From: Deltaproteobacteria bacterium CG11_big_fil_rev_8_21_14_0_20_42_23 | GTDB taxonomy: Bacteria; UBA10199; 2-02-FULL-44-16 | DNA length: 35,187 nucleotides | Direction of reading: 5' to 3' | NCBI GenBank assembly: GCA_002796345.1 | Contig: PCXC01000057.1 | Span: 1 to 35,187, forward strand | Part shown: positions 25,038 to 34,416 of the stretch, piece by piece | How the letters are laid out: each line of letters starts with the position of its first letter | Numbering within the stretch: position 1 is the first letter of the stretch | Notes under the pieces: generated by a model | The model's database searches: none | What the model saw: only the letters and a program-made list of their open reading frames with translations | Told to the model about the DNA's origin: nothing | Program-made: the position numbers and the translations under genes

Positions 25038-27436
25038 TAGTCTAATTTCGCCCTTGTCTCTTCAATGATGAAGGCTTCAATCATATCGCCTTCTTTAATG
25101 TCGTTGAAGTTTTCGATGCCGATACCGCATTCGAAGTTTTCTTTCACTTCTTTGGCATCATCTTTAAATCGTTTGAGTGAGCTGATGTTTCCTTCGTATA
25201 CAATAGTTTGATCACGTAAAACTCTGCCTTTTGCATTGCGCTGAATTTTTCCACTCACGACATAGCAACCTGCAATTTGGCCAATTTTTGAAACTTGGAA
25301 TACCTGTCTTACTTCTGCCATACCAATACTTTTTTCGGTACGATCTGGTTCCAACAACCCTTCCATGGCGAGTCTTACTTCGTCAATCATTTCGTAAATA
25401 ATGCGATACACTTTTATGGTTACGCCATTTTTTTGTGCCGCTTCTCTTGCTTTTGCATCGGCTTGAACATTGAAACCAACAACCAATGCTCTTGAAGCAG
25501 AAGCAAGCATGACATCACTTTCGGTGATTCCACCTACACCTTTGTGCAAGATTCTTAGCTTCACTTTCTCGGTAGAAAGTTTGCCCAGAGAATCGGCAAC
25601 GGCTTCTATGCTGCCGTGAACATCCGCTTTAATCACAATGGCAAGCTCTTCAGCCTCACCCATGGTAATTCTGCGTTGTAAATCTTCAAGCGTTGAAGCT
25701 GATCCTGCAAATAAACCTTCTTTTCGTTTTTTATCTGCTCTTGTTTCAGCAACGAGTTTTGCTTTTTGTTCACTTTCAACTACAAACACTTCGTCACCAG
25801 CATCTGGAACACCATTCAAACCTTGAATTTCAACTGGGGTTGATGGGCCGGCTGATTTCAGCAGTTTTCCATTTTCATCACGCATCACACGCACTTTTCC
25901 AGAAAATGTTCCAGAAACAATAAAGTCGCCTGTTTTGAGCGTACCTTCTTGTACCAGCACTGTTGCAACAGGGCCTCTGCCTTTGTCGAGTTTTGCCTCG
26001 ATGGTAAAACCCTTCGCCCGGAAACCAGTGTCAGCCTTGAGTTCTGCAACTTCAGCTTGAAGCAAAATCATTTCTAAAATTTTGTCGAGGCCTTCACCTG
26101 TATGCGCTGAGGTAGGAACGCAAATAACATCTCCGCCCCATTCTTCTGGCACAAGTGAATGCTCGGTCAATTCTTGCATTACTCTCTTTGGATTTGCATC
26201 GGGCTTATCCATTTTGTTGATGGCCACGATGATGGGAACGTTGGCTGCCTTTGCGTGGTCGATAGCTTCAATGGTTTGCGGCATCACACCATCATCAGCT
26301 GCAACAACCAGAATAACAATATCAGTCACTTGTGCACCGCGCGCTCGCATTTGGGTGAAAGCTGCGTGGCCCGGAGTATCAATAAAAGTGATGAGGTGCT
26401 CATTGTGCTTCACCTGATAAGCACCAATGTGCTGGGTAATTCCGCCTGCTTCTTTTGCGGTAATATTGGTTTTGCGAATAGCATCAAGCAAAGAAGTTTT
26501 TCCGTGATCAACATGTCCCATCACCGTTGCAACTGGTGGGCGCGGAGTAAGATGTTGTGAAGCTGCATGTGCTTCAGGCGCACCTAAAATATCTTCTTCG
26601 TTAAAGCCTACATTTTCAACGGTGTATCCATATTCACCGGCAATCAACATGGCCGTTTCTGTTTCTACTCTTTGATTGGCTGTGATCATCACTCCAAGGT
26701 CCATCAACTTTTTAATAAGTTCGCCCGTTTTGATACCGGTAGCTTGCGAAAGACCCGAAACCGTAATGCCATCTTCGATGCGAATGACTTTTTTTATCGC
26801 TTTTGGTTGGGTAACAACTGTTTTCTTTCCTTCTTTCTTTTTATTTCGTCGTCTGTTTGCAGCCATGCCGGGTTGAAACACTCTGTCGGGAACTGCTTTA
26901 GCAGCAGGTGTTTCCGGTTCATCAACGCGAACAATATCGGCATAACGTCGAAGTCCACCAGCGCGCTGGATGGAATCCATTTCAATTTCCTCTTTGCTTC
27001 GTCTGCGTTTATTGGCGCGAGGAATAAGTTCTTTTTCTTTGGCGTTTTCTTTCCAGGTGGAAGTGAGCGCTTCAGGAGTTTTATCTAAATCGATGCGACC
27101 AACCACTCCAATTTTTCGTTCTTCAGGACTTAAATCTTCTTTTTGTGAGAGAATTTTATCAGCCGATTTTTCATCAATCTCTACAACAGGTTCTACAGCA
27201 GACTCAGCTACAGCAGGGGTTTCCGGAGAAGGCTCTTGAACAATTTGAGTTTTTATTTTTTCTTCTACAGCTTCAGTTTCTTGTTTTGCCTCAAGAACTT
27301 CAGGTGCTTTCGTTTCTTCCGGCTTTGGCGCAACAACTTTTGCCCGACGCCGAATAACCGTTGGCTTCACCCGTTTTTCAACAACCTGAACGGTAGATTG
27401 TTCGCTTCCGTTTTCTTTGTCAGTATGAACTGTCAT
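25037..27436 (-). CDS. infB: Translation initiation factor IF-2
   Basis: IF-2 is the GTPase that brings initiator tRNA to the 30S subunit and drives subunit joining. The 799-residue protein has a charged, low-complexity N-terminal extension (1 to about 210), an IF2_N domain (about 214-265, [23 protein letters not shown]) and the G domain: [14 protein letters not shown] (307-320), [15 protein letters not shown] and NKMDKPDAN. Domains II to IV follow, ending with [20 protein letters not shown] and [19 protein letters not shown] sits before the ATG. It follows nusA by 42 bp. Confidence 0.97.
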   Translation of the reverse strand: MTVHTDKENGSEQSTVQVVEKRVKPTVIRRRAKVVAPKPEETKAPEVLEAKQETEAVEEKIKTQIVQEPSPETPAVAESAVEPVVEIDEKSADKILSQKEDLSPEERKIGVVGRIDLDKTPEALTSTWKENAKEKELIPRANKRRRSKEEIEMDSIQRAGGLRRYADIVRVDEPETPAAKAVPDRVFQPGMAANRRRNKKKEGKKTVVTQPKAIKKVIRIEDGITVSGLSQATGIKTGELIKKLMDLGVMITANQRVETETAMLIAGEYGYTVENVGFNEEDILGAPEAHAASQHLTPRPPVATVMGHVDHGKTSLLDAIRKTNITAKEAGGITQHIGAYQVKHNEHLITFIDTPGHAAFTQMRARGAQVTDIVILVVAADDGVMPQTIEAIDHAKAANVPIIVAINKMDKPDANPKRVMQELTEHSLVPEEWGGDVICVPTSAHTGEGLDKILEMILLQAEVAELKADTGFRAKGFTIEAKLDKGRGPVATVLVQEGTLKTGDFIVSGTFSGKVRVMRDENGKLLKSAGPSTPVEIQGLNGVPDAGDEVFVVESEQKAKLVAETRADKKRKEGLFAGSASTLEDLQRRITMGEAEELAIVIKADVHGSIEAVADSLGKLSTEKVKLRILHKGVGGITESDVMLASASRALVVGFNVQADAKAREAAQKNGVTIKVYRIIYEMIDEVRLAMEGLLEPDRTEKSIGMAEVRQVFQVSKIGQIAGCYVVSGKIQRNAKGRVLRDQTIVYEGNISSLKRFKDDAKEVKENFECGIGIENFNDIKEGDMIEAFIIEETRAKLD

Positions 27437-27478
27437 AGTTTTTCCTTACTTCGTACATGCTTAAAAATCGTTAGGTGT

Positions 27479-28918
27479 TTACACTTCTTCTGTTTTTGAT
27501 TCAAGTTCCGCGGGTTCAGCTTCTTCTTCAAGAACAGTTTCTTCTTCGGCCGCTTTTGCTGCTTGCTCTGCTGCTCTTTCTGCAGCTTGCTTTGCAGCGA
27601 GTTCAGCTTCTTTTCTTGCCACTTCTTCTTCGGCGCGCAGAAGCTTCATCATCATCTGATCTGTGGATTTACCATCAGCCACAGCCTGCTTTGCAAGCAC
27701 TTTTATTTTGTTCAAGTTTTCTTCACCAATACCAGGAACTTGTGCAAATTCTTCATCAGTTGCGCTGGCAATGTCTTCAAAACTTCTGAAGGAGTGTGAG
27801 TATAAAACCATGGAAGTAGAATCATCCACGCCCAACACTTCGCTTAAAACTTTTCTAGCTCTTGCGGCAATGGCTTCAATTTTAGTTTCGCTAAACACAT
27901 CGATGTTCCATGCCGTAAGCTGAGCTGCAAGACGAACGTTTTGTCCACGTCGCCCAATAGCAAGTGAAAGCTGATCATCTGGAACAACCACTTCCATAGA
28001 ATGTTCACGATCACGGATAATCACTTTTGCCACTTCTGCTGGAGCAATGGCATTACACACAAAGCGCGCTGGATCTTCATCCCACGTTACGATGTCAATT
28101 TTTTCGCCTTTAAGTTCGGCCACTACGTTTTGAACGCGCGAGCCTTTCATTCCAACACAGGCTCCAACAGGGTCAACATCGTGATCGCGTGAATACACGG
28201 CAATTTTAGTACGAACACCCGCTTCTCTTGCTACGGCGCGGATTTCCACAACCCCATCGTGCATTTCAGGAACTTCCATGGCAAAAAGTGCTTTTACAAA
28301 TTCCGGAGTTTTTCGGGAAAGCACTACAACTGGACCTTTGCCCTCTTTATCAAGACGAACAAAAAGCCCTTGCACTCTTTCGCCCGGACGATAGCGCTCT
28401 GTAGAAACTTGCTCTTCGCGTGGAACGATAGCTTCGGTTCTTCCAAGGTCTACAATCAAACTTCCACGTTCCATGCGGCGAACGATTCCCGTAACAATTT
28501 CTCCGAGTCTATTTTTGTATTCTTCGGAAACAACATGACGTTCAGCTTCGCGAACTTTTTGGATGATGACTTGTTTTGCAGTTTGCGCAGCAATACGACC
28601 AAACACACTTGGATCCATTTTTACTCCAAGGCTGTCTCCAAGTTGAGCATCAGGATCTAACGCGTGAGCTTCGCTTACAGTCATTTCAATATTTGGATCT
28701 TGAACAGGATCAGCTACTGTTTTGAATTGGAACAATTCAATTTCACCGCTGTCTTCATTGAACTGAGCTTCAAGCTCACCCAAGTGGCCCCATTTTTTTC
28801 TGGCCGCTGTAAGAAAAGCACTTTCGATGGCATCGATAAGATATTCTTTGGGAATACCTTTATCTCTGCTGACCTGCTCCATTACTCGAAATAAATCACG
28901 AAACATTACTGAACCCAT
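27479..28918 (-). CDS. nusA: Transcription termination/antitermination protein NusA
   Basis: NusA binds RNA polymerase and nascent RNA, modulating pausing and termination. With the chosen ATG it has 479 residues; GGAGGA lies about 6 nt upstream. A TTG 15 bp earlier is in frame but overlaps that ribosome site. The N-terminal polymerase-binding domain (MFRDLFRVMEQVSRDKGI) is followed by an S1 domain (GEIVTGIVRRMERGSLIVDLG), two KH domains (DPVGACVGMKGSRVQNVV and LAIGRRGQNVRLAAQL) and a helical repeat (AQVPGIGEENLNKIK). A tail of about 50 residues rich in Ala and Glu, probably coiled coil, extends beyond the core. It follows rimP by 18 bp. Confidence 0.97.
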   Translation of the reverse strand: MGSVMFRDLFRVMEQVSRDKGIPKEYLIDAIESAFLTAARKKWGHLGELEAQFNEDSGEIELFQFKTVADPVQDPNIEMTVSEAHALDPDAQLGDSLGVKMDPSVFGRIAAQTAKQVIIQKVREAERHVVSEEYKNRLGEIVTGIVRRMERGSLIVDLGRTEAIVPREEQVSTERYRPGERVQGLFVRLDKEGKGPVVVLSRKTPEFVKALFAMEVPEMHDGVVEIRAVAREAGVRTKIAVYSRDHDVDPVGACVGMKGSRVQNVVAELKGEKIDIVTWDEDPARFVCNAIAPAEVAKVIIRDREHSMEVVVPDDQLSLAIGRRGQNVRLAAQLTAWNIDVFSETKIEAIAARARKVLSEVLGVDDSTSMVLYSHSFRSFEDIASATDEEFAQVPGIGEENLNKIKVLAKQAVADGKSTDQMMMKLLRAEEEVARKEAELAAKQAAERAAEQAAKAAEEETVLEEEAEPAELESKTEEV

Positions 28919-28936
28919 AAGATTTTCCTCCAAAAT

Positions 28937-29413
28937 TTACTTTTGTTTTCCAAAATGAAAGTCCTCTTCCACGTTTGCCTTCAGCAACTCGCGATAAGGG
29001 ACGTTGTACACTTCATCGTCGATACGAATAAACAGTGTATCGTTTTCAACTTTTTCTAATTCGCCTTTGAACTTTGCCCTGCCATTTAACTTTTCTTTTG
29101 TTTTTACCTTCACCACTTTCCCCACGTGGCTTTCAAAATCTTCGAGATAGCGAAGGGGGCGATTAATTCCTGGCGAAGAGACTTCCAAAGCGTACGGGCG
29201 ATCGATAAGATCTTCCACTTCAATCACATCGCCAACAGCGCGAGAAACTTTGCTGCAGTCGTCAATGTTCACTCCGCCTTCTTTATCTATGTAAAGACGA
29301 AGCTTCCATTCTCCCGATTCGCAAACGAATTCACGCTCGATAAGGCGAAACCCAAGGTAACCCAATACGGGATTGACTAAATCTTCAACTTGCTGAAGGA
29401 GAGTTTTTTCCAT
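28937..29413 (-). CDS. rimP: Ribosome maturation factor RimP
   Basis: RimP assists late 30S assembly. From the chosen ATG it has 158 residues, close to the usual 150; a GTG 12 codons upstream (29449) is in frame, but the extra residues do not resemble the family, and neither start has a strong ribosome site. Typical segments are VEDLVNPVLGYLGFRLIERE, LRLYIDKEGGVNIDDCSKVSR, YALEVSSPGINRPL and the C-terminal SH3-like part with LNGRAKFKGELEKV. It heads the rimP-nusA-infB operon; the upstream 50 bp are AT-rich (TATTAT on the minus strand) and lie just after the terminator of the previous gene. Confidence 0.93.
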   Translation of the reverse strand: MEKTLLQQVEDLVNPVLGYLGFRLIEREFVCESGEWKLRLYIDKEGGVNIDDCSKVSRAVGDVIEVEDLIDRPYALEVSSPGINRPLRYLEDFESHVGKVVKVKTKEKLNGRAKFKGELEKVENDTLFIRIDDEVYNVPYRELLKANVEEDFHFGKQK

Positions 29414-29462
29414 CTTTACTTTTCTTCGTACACTTTCTGCTGGCACCACAATAATAGATAAT

Positions 29463-29489
29463 AAAAAAGTGGGCTAAACGGCCCACTTT
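29463..29489 (-). terminator. Intrinsic terminator after the leucine dehydrogenase gene
   Basis: A 9-bp perfect stem (AAAGTGGGC at 29466-29474, GCCCACTTT at 29481-29489) has a 6-nt loop; on the minus strand it is followed by a T-run. It separates this gene from the rimP operon. Confidence 0.93.
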
Positions 29490-29562
29490 CACAAAAAAAA
29501 CCTAAATCAACAGCTGCAGCTCTTTACACATAAAACCCCGGTTTGCAAGCCTTTTTTGGCTA

Positions 29563-30663
29563 CTACAGCTCTTTTGAACGAGCGAGGAACATTTTTGCCC
29601 CGGTGCGGCCTTTTTCTTCCAAAATCTCCTCGGCAAGGCGATCGGCGGCTTCGGCGGTGGAAATGCCTCTTTTCTCAGCAATTTCAATAATATGCGAAAC
29701 TTGATCGAAGATATTATCGATCATGGTAAGGCATTTTTCTTCCGAATATCCCTCTTTGGAAGACTCGAGCGAGACGTTAATCAGCCCACCGGCGTTGATA
29801 ACATAATCTGGAATATATAGGATATTCTGCCCTCTCAGCATATCGGCGTGATATTGGCGGGCCAGCTGATTGTTGGCTGCTCCGGCAATGATTTGGCAAC
29901 GAAGCTTTCCGATGCTGTCATCGTTTACCACAGCGCCAAGCGCGCAAGGAGAAAAAATATCGCAGTGAACAAAAACAATTTCATTGGTTGATACCGACTG
30001 CACGCCAGGAAAGGCTTTCCGAATTGCGCTCACTCTTTCTTCGTCGATATCGGCAATCATGATTTCAGCTGATTCGGCTACCAAAAGATTTACCAGATTG
30101 CGCCCTACTGAACCTGCACCTTGAAGGGCAATTTTTTTGCCCGCAAGCGAATCGCTGCCGTAGACTTTTTTTGCAGCAGCTTTCATCCCAAGGTAAACGC
30201 CGCGCGCAGTGAATGGGCTGGGATCGCCACTTCCTCCGTGGCTTCGCTGTGTTCCTACAACGTGTTTGGTTTGAGAGAGCACGCTTTCCATATCGGAAAC
30301 CGTTGTGCCTACATCTTCGGCGGTGATGTAGCGGCCATTAAGGCTTTCAACAAAACGTCCGTAGGCTTCAAAAAAGCCGGGCTTTTTATCTTTTTTTGGA
30401 TTTCCCAAAATCACTGTTTTGCCACCACCAAGCGAAAGCCCTGCTGCAGCGGCTTTGTAGGTCATGCCACGGGAAAGTCTGAGCACATCGTACAAAGCTT
30501 CCTCTTCGGAAGTATAGTTCCACATTCTTGTACCACCCAAAGCTGGTCCAAGGGTTGTGTTGTGAATGGCAATAATTGCCTTCAGCCCAACAGAGGCGTC
30601 ATTGCAGAAAACCACTTGTTCATGTTCGAACTGCCCCATGCGGGATAACACATCAATTTCCAT
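29563..30663 (-). CDS. Leucine dehydrogenase-type amino acid dehydrogenase
   Basis: The enzyme would oxidatively deaminate branched-chain (or phenylalanine/valine-type) amino acids with NAD, giving 2-oxo acids and ammonia. The 366-residue length fits leucine dehydrogenase. The N-terminal catalytic domain has LGPALGGTRMW (38-48) and the lysines in MTYKAAAAGLSLGGGK (K70, K82). ITAEDVGTTVSDME matches the group. The Rossmann domain has LQGAGSVGRNL (180-190), and VINAGGLINVS follows. AGGGAG precedes the ATG. It stands alone, with terminators on both sides. Exact substrate preference cannot be read; branched-chain acyl precursor supply is a plausible role. Confidence 0.9.
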   Translation of the reverse strand: MEIDVLSRMGQFEHEQVVFCNDASVGLKAIIAIHNTTLGPALGGTRMWNYTSEEEALYDVLRLSRGMTYKAAAAGLSLGGGKTVILGNPKKDKKPGFFEAYGRFVESLNGRYITAEDVGTTVSDMESVLSQTKHVVGTQRSHGGSGDPSPFTARGVYLGMKAAAKKVYGSDSLAGKKIALQGAGSVGRNLVNLLVAESAEIMIADIDEERVSAIRKAFPGVQSVSTNEIVFVHCDIFSPCALGAVVNDDSIGKLRCQIIAGAANNQLARQYHADMLRGQNILYIPDYVINAGGLINVSLESSKEGYSEEKCLTMIDNIFDQVSHIIEIAEKRGISTAEAADRLAEEILEEKGRTGAKMFLARSKEL

Positions 30664-30700
30664 AACACTCCCTTGCTGAAGGAAAATTTATCCGAGTCCA

Positions 30701-30734
30701 GTAGTTAAAACTTCGGCCCCTTGGGGCCGAAAAA
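30701..30734 (-). terminator. Terminator after the lamin-tail lipoprotein gene
   Basis: TTCGGCCCC (30712-30720) and GGGGCCGAA (30723-30731) form a very stable hairpin. On the minus strand it is followed by a short TTTT run. It ends the secreted-protein pair before the leucine dehydrogenase gene. Confidence 0.75.
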
Positions 30735-30758
30735 CCGTTCTTCAGATTTCCCTGGATT

Positions 30759-30786
30759 AAACTCGTGAGCTTGCTCCCGAGTTTTT
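30759..30786. terminator. Second hairpin in the same intergenic space
   Basis: AAACTCG and CGAGTTT flank an inner GAGC-tt-GCTC stem with one mismatch, giving an 11-bp interrupted hairpin. A T5 run follows on the plus strand and a shorter one on the minus strand. It probably works in tandem with the hairpin at 30712-30731 for the minus-strand transcript. Confidence 0.6.
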
Positions 30787-30852
30787 GACAATCGGCAGAA
30801 CTTAATATTTGAGAATCCGCGCGTCAACTCTTTCTCACATTGTGAAAGGAAT

Positions 30853-31875
30853 TTAAAAAACAGACGCAGTGGGAAACGCTTCAACAAAATCTTGCGCATT
30901 GTTGTGTATATTCACTTCATCTCCACGGCTTAAACTCATACCAGCACTCACATCTACGGCAGCTTCACCTTCGCCGCAGAAAACTTGCGCATCAAGTGCA
31001 GAAAAATCTCCGTAGGCAAGTGCATCGAGTTGAAGCGAGCGATCATCAAAAAGCTGAATGCAGTCTGGACCATTTTGTGGATCAAACTGTGTAATATAAT
31101 CTGCGCCTTCCACAAAACTGGCATGTGCATCTGCATTTTTTGCATCCGCAATGACGTAAAGTCCTTCGTCCGAGAGCTTGGCATGGGAAGGAAGAACAAT
31201 GGTTTGCGTGGTCTCTCCATTTTCGCCATTGAGCAAAAGAAGGTGATAGCCAGAAATATCGGCACCTGCAGTTCCATATAATTCGATAAACACTTCGCCA
31301 TTTGTGTCACTGCCAGGAAGGTCGTAGAGGAGTTCATGAATCATCAACACTTGTGGGCGATTTTTGGGAACGGCATTCTCTTCGTCACGAGAAAATGATG
31401 TGCTGTTATCTCCATCGGCCTTCACCTTAAAAAGAAGTGGGATCAAAAAATCTTTTGTTCCCGTGAAAAGAGGAACGTAATCTCGGTTCAAAATGTTTCG
31501 TTTCAACTGAAGAGCATAGTAATTTCCAGCTTCAAGTGGAGCGTGTAAGGTAAAAATCAATACACTGCCTTCTTCGTGATCTTCCATATCTATGCTTCCT
31601 GGAAGGGATTGCATTTCTGAGAGCGAAAGATCGGAGAAGGAGAAACTTGTTCCCAGTAAAAGCAGCTGAACATTTTCATCGGTAAGTGTTTCTGGCAAAA
31701 GAAATTCAGAAAAAGCTAAAGTGATTTCATTCACCTCCTCCACAATTTGTCCGTCTTGAGGAAAGCTTGTAAGCACTTTTGCTTGTTGGCTCAACAAAGG
31801 TTCATATCCCAGCGAAGAAGATGAACACGATGGCAAAACACAACTCAAGAGAAGAACAAGGAACACTTTTTTCAT
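30853..31875 (-). CDS. Lipoprotein with Ig-like and lamin-tail (LTD) domains
   Basis: The chosen start gives 340 residues (MKKVFLVLLLSC...), with GGAG about 10 nt upstream and an ATGA overlap with the preceding gene; an in-frame start 8 codons earlier would spoil the signal. The N-terminus is a lipoprotein signal with lipobox LPSC, Cys17 being the likely lipidated residue. Residues around 33-130 look like a bacterial Ig-like (Big_5) domain: TSFPQDGQIVEEVNEITLAFS. From about 175, the IHELLYDLPGSDTNGEVFIELYG and GYHLLLLNGENG segments match the lamin-tail fold found on exported bacterial proteins. It is probably surface or periplasmic, membrane-anchored, of unknown function. Confidence 0.8.
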   Translation of the reverse strand: MKKVFLVLLLSCVLPSCSSSSLGYEPLLSQQAKVLTSFPQDGQIVEEVNEITLAFSEFLLPETLTDENVQLLLLGTSFSFSDLSLSEMQSLPGSIDMEDHEEGSVLIFTLHAPLEAGNYYALQLKRNILNRDYVPLFTGTKDFLIPLLFKVKADGDNSTSFSRDEENAVPKNRPQVLMIHELLYDLPGSDTNGEVFIELYGTAGADISGYHLLLLNGENGETTQTIVLPSHAKLSDEGLYVIADAKNADAHASFVEGADYITQFDPQNGPDCIQLFDDRSLQLDALAYGDFSALDAQVFCGEGEAAVDVSAGMSLSRGDEVNIHNNAQDFVEAFPTASVF

Positions 31876-32456
31876 CGGGATTGCTCCAATGAAAAACACT
31901 GCACATGTTCAGAAAACCATCCGCCAGTTAAAGCATCAAGCTGGGCGGTAACATGCGCCAAATCTAATTTATCTGTCGATGATATTTTTAACAATTTTTG
32001 TCGTTCAAAATAAAAATGATTGGCTTGTGTCAACACATCATTGCGCGCCCTCAGCAGATTTCTGGCTTCGATAGAAACTTGCAGCTGATCTTGGTTGAAC
32101 ACAAATTCGTTCAACGACCAAACCGCTCTTACGCCAATATTATGATCGAAACTATCTGTTTGCTGATACGTGTTTTCTTCTGGGCCAACCACAACACCAG
32201 AACTTCCCACATAGACATTGTCATTGATGTCGAGGTCGATATCACTTTTATTTCTTCTGCTGTAATCGAGCTGAAGCCTGGGAAGCAAAGCTGCGTAGCG
32301 AGCTTTTTTTTGCCACGAATGCAAATGCTGGGGAGAAATTTCGGCGTAGCGAAGAACTTTTTTTTGAAGCTCAAGCACAGATGGATCTTCACACGTTTTT
32401 GCAAAAGCTGTGGATGAAAGAGAGAGGCACAGTAAAAAGAGAAGAAAAATATTCAT
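31872..32456 (-). CDS. Small secreted protein of unknown function
   Basis: The 194-residue product has a Sec signal peptide (cleavage likely after AFA at residue 19). I do not recognise a family. The mature part starts with a helical stretch (DPSVLELQKKVLRYAEI), then LPRLQLDYSRRNKSDIDLDIN, a strand-like WSLNEFVF and a long helix (NDVLTQANHFYFERQKLL). That helix-strand alternation recalls one repeat of a TolC-type outer-membrane protein, but the protein is less than half that size. It overlaps the lipoprotein gene by 4 bp, so the two are co-translated and may work together at the envelope. Confidence 0.7.
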   Translation of the reverse strand: MNIFLLFLLCLSLSSTAFAKTCEDPSVLELQKKVLRYAEISPQHLHSWQKKARYAALLPRLQLDYSRRNKSDIDLDINDNVYVGSSGVVVGPEENTYQQTDSFDHNIGVRAVWSLNEFVFNQDQLQVSIEARNLLRARNDVLTQANHFYFERQKLLKISSTDKLDLAHVTAQLDALTGGWFSEHVQCFSLEQSR

Positions 32457-32624
32457 CCCTCAAGGAAGAGCAAAACAAATACCAAGCAAAGTGCTTAAAA
32501 CTGAAAGATTTTTTTTAATCGCACTGACAAGAAGAAGTCAATGTGGACGAAAAAGAAACATCAAATCAAGACTCGACATTCTCTTGCCGAGAAGTTATGC
32601 AGCAGGACCTAACGGAGGAGAAAT

Positions 32625-33506
32625 ATGTCTGACAAGATTATCCACACTACTCATCTTCAAGATATGCCAGAACCACATCGCGGAAAAGTGCGCGATATTT
32701 ACGACCTCGGAAACGAACTCCTCATTGTAACCACCGACCGCATTTCAGCGTTTGACGTAGTTTTGCCGACAGCAATCCCCAGAAAAGGTGAAATTTTAAC
32801 CGAAATGTCCAGGTTTTGGTTTCGCTTTTCGAAAGACATTATTCCCAATCATCTTTCCTCGACGCAAGCCATCGATGTTATTCCCAACAAGCAAGAAGCA
32901 AAGCTTTTGGGCAAACGTGCCATAGTGGTAAAAAAGGCCAAACCCCTTCCCATTGAAGCCATCGTGCGAGGGTATGTGGCTGGCTCGGCGTGGAAAGACT
33001 ATCAAAAAACGGGAAAAGTTTGCGGCATCACTCTTCCTCATGGGCTCAAAGAATCTTCAGCACTCGAACATCCCCTTTTCACCCCTTCTACCAAGGCAAA
33101 CATTGGAGAACATGACGAGAATATTTCCTTCACGGAAATGGTCACCTTGATTGGTCAAGACTTGGCAACGCAAGTGCGTGATGTCAGTTTGCAGCTCTAT
33201 AAAGAAGCCGCAAAGCATGCCAAAAAACGCGGCATCATCATTGCTGACACGAAGTTTGAATTTGGCATTTACAACGGCAAGCTCATTTTGATCGACGAAG
33301 TGCTCACGCCAGATTCTTCACGTTTTTGGCCGGCAAAATTATACGAAGTAGGCCGAGCGCAAATGAGCTTCGACAAACAGTTTGTGCGTGATTACCTTGA
33401 AACCCTTAGCTGGAACAAAAAAGCGCCTGGCCCAAAACTTCCAGACGACGTCGTGAAGAAAACTCAAGAAAAATACGAAGAGGCACTTACTTGCTTAACT
33501 GAATAA
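32625..33506 (+). CDS. purC: Phosphoribosylaminoimidazole-succinocarboxamide synthase
   Basis: PurC joins aspartate to CAIR with ATP in purine synthesis, forming SAICAR. The 293-residue length is that of the longer form of the enzyme. Diagnostic segments are [29 protein letters not shown] (in two pieces), [29 protein letters not shown] and [22 protein letters not shown] lies before the ATG. A TCGACA hexamer at 32573-32578 with TATGCA at 32596 is a possible promoter, weakly matched. I see no purine riboswitch in the 168-bp upstream space. Confidence 0.96.
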   Translation: MSDKIIHTTHLQDMPEPHRGKVRDIYDLGNELLIVTTDRISAFDVVLPTAIPRKGEILTEMSRFWFRFSKDIIPNHLSSTQAIDVIPNKQEAKLLGKRAIVVKKAKPLPIEAIVRGYVAGSAWKDYQKTGKVCGITLPHGLKESSALEHPLFTPSTKANIGEHDENISFTEMVTLIGQDLATQVRDVSLQLYKEAAKHAKKRGIIIADTKFEFGIYNGKLILIDEVLTPDSSRFWPAKLYEVGRAQMSFDKQFVRDYLETLSWNKKAPGPKLPDDVVKKTQEKYEEALTCLTE

Positions 33507-33561
33507 GCTGTATCAATATCGCTTCTGGACTTCAGGCTTAAAATTTTCTACACCCAACTCC

Positions 33562-34416
33562 ATGAACAGTGTTCATCCTCAACAGTATTGTCATGATGTT
33601 TGCGCGCAAAGTGGTTCCAACTTTGTCTTTGCCGCTCGTTTCCTTCCCAAAAAACGTCGCGAGGCCTTGGAAGCGTTTTATGCTTTCTGTCATTTGGTAG
33701 ACGATGCTGTTGACGAGGCTCCTCACAAAGAAGCGGCGCAAGAAAATCTAAGGTTTTGGAAAAATGAACTTGAGCACATGTATCAGAACTCAGCAAATCA
33801 TCCTGTGGGAAAAGCACTTGCACCAAAGCTTTCCGAGTGGAAGATTCCAAAACAGTATTTAGCTGAAATTATTGCTGGCTGTGAAATGGACTTGACCAAA
33901 CACCGCTATGAAACCTTTGAAGAACTGAAGCTCTATTGTTACCGTGTTGCTTCATGTGTGGGTTTGGTTTGCCTTTATATTTTTGGAGTTGAAACTACTG
34001 AGAGAAACCTTCAAACAGCGGTAGAGTTGGGGCTTGCGCTTCAGCTCACCAACATCCTTCGTGATATAAGCGAAGACTTAAAACGCGGAAGAGTTTATCT
34101 TCCACAAGAAGACTTGAAGCAGTTTGGACTGAGCGAAACTGATTTGAAAACACCTCTTTCTGAACAACTTCTTCCTTTTCTTCAGCAACAAATTGATCGA
34201 GCCGAGCGCCTTTTTGCAGAAGCTTTTTCGCATCTTCCTCACCAAAAACGTGAGCTTAAAAAATGGCTCCCAGCGCTTTTAATGGCACACTCTTATCACA
34301 GTATCTTGCAAAAAATTGCAGAAAACCCATTGAAGGTCTTTGAAGAAAAAGTTCGTATTTCAAAAGGTAAAAAAATAAAAATCATTCTCGGCACACTGAT
34401 GAAAGTTTCTTTTTAA
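33562..34416 (+). CDS. Squalene/phytoene synthase family protein, HpnD-like
   Basis: The family condenses two prenyl diphosphates head to head; HpnD members make presqualene diphosphate from farnesyl diphosphate for hopanoids. The 284-residue protein has the first Asp-rich motif DDAVDE (47-52) after FYAFCHLV, and the second, NILRDISEDLKRGRVYLP (164-181), both complete for Mg-diphosphate binding. GSNFVFAARFLPKKRREAL is the usual N-terminal helix. A second family member follows directly (no gap). HpnD versus phytoene synthase (CrtB) cannot be decided from this alone, though the pairing favours the squalene route. Confidence 0.85.
   Translation: MNSVHPQQYCHDVCAQSGSNFVFAARFLPKKRREALEAFYAFCHLVDDAVDEAPHKEAAQENLRFWKNELEHMYQNSANHPVGKALAPKLSEWKIPKQYLAEIIAGCEMDLTKHRYETFEELKLYCYRVASCVGLVCLYIFGVETTERNLQTAVELGLALQLTNILRDISEDLKRGRVYLPQEDLKQFGLSETDLKTPLSEQLLPFLQQQIDRAERLFAEAFSHLPHQKRELKKWLPALLMAHSYHSILQKIAENPLKVFEEKVRISKGKKIKIILGTLMKVSF

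Noticed and set aside
26159-26560. 133-codon plus-strand frame opposite infB
   Set aside because: It is a shadow of the infB G-domain region; composition is Asn/His/Cys-rich and unlike real proteins of this genome.
28919-28933. TTG start of nusA five codons upstream
   Set aside because: This start overlaps the GGAGGA ribosome site that serves the ATG at 28918.
30121-30648. 175-codon plus-strand open frame antisense to the leucine dehydrogenase gene
   Set aside because: It lies wholly opposite a clearly recognised enzyme, has Cys/Phe/Ser-rich composition typical of a shadow frame and no ribosome site or family similarity.
32457-32624. Purine riboswitch or PurR site before purC
   Set aside because: Only a bulged AT-rich hairpin (32490-32525) and weak promoter-like hexamers are present; no riboswitch core was recognised.
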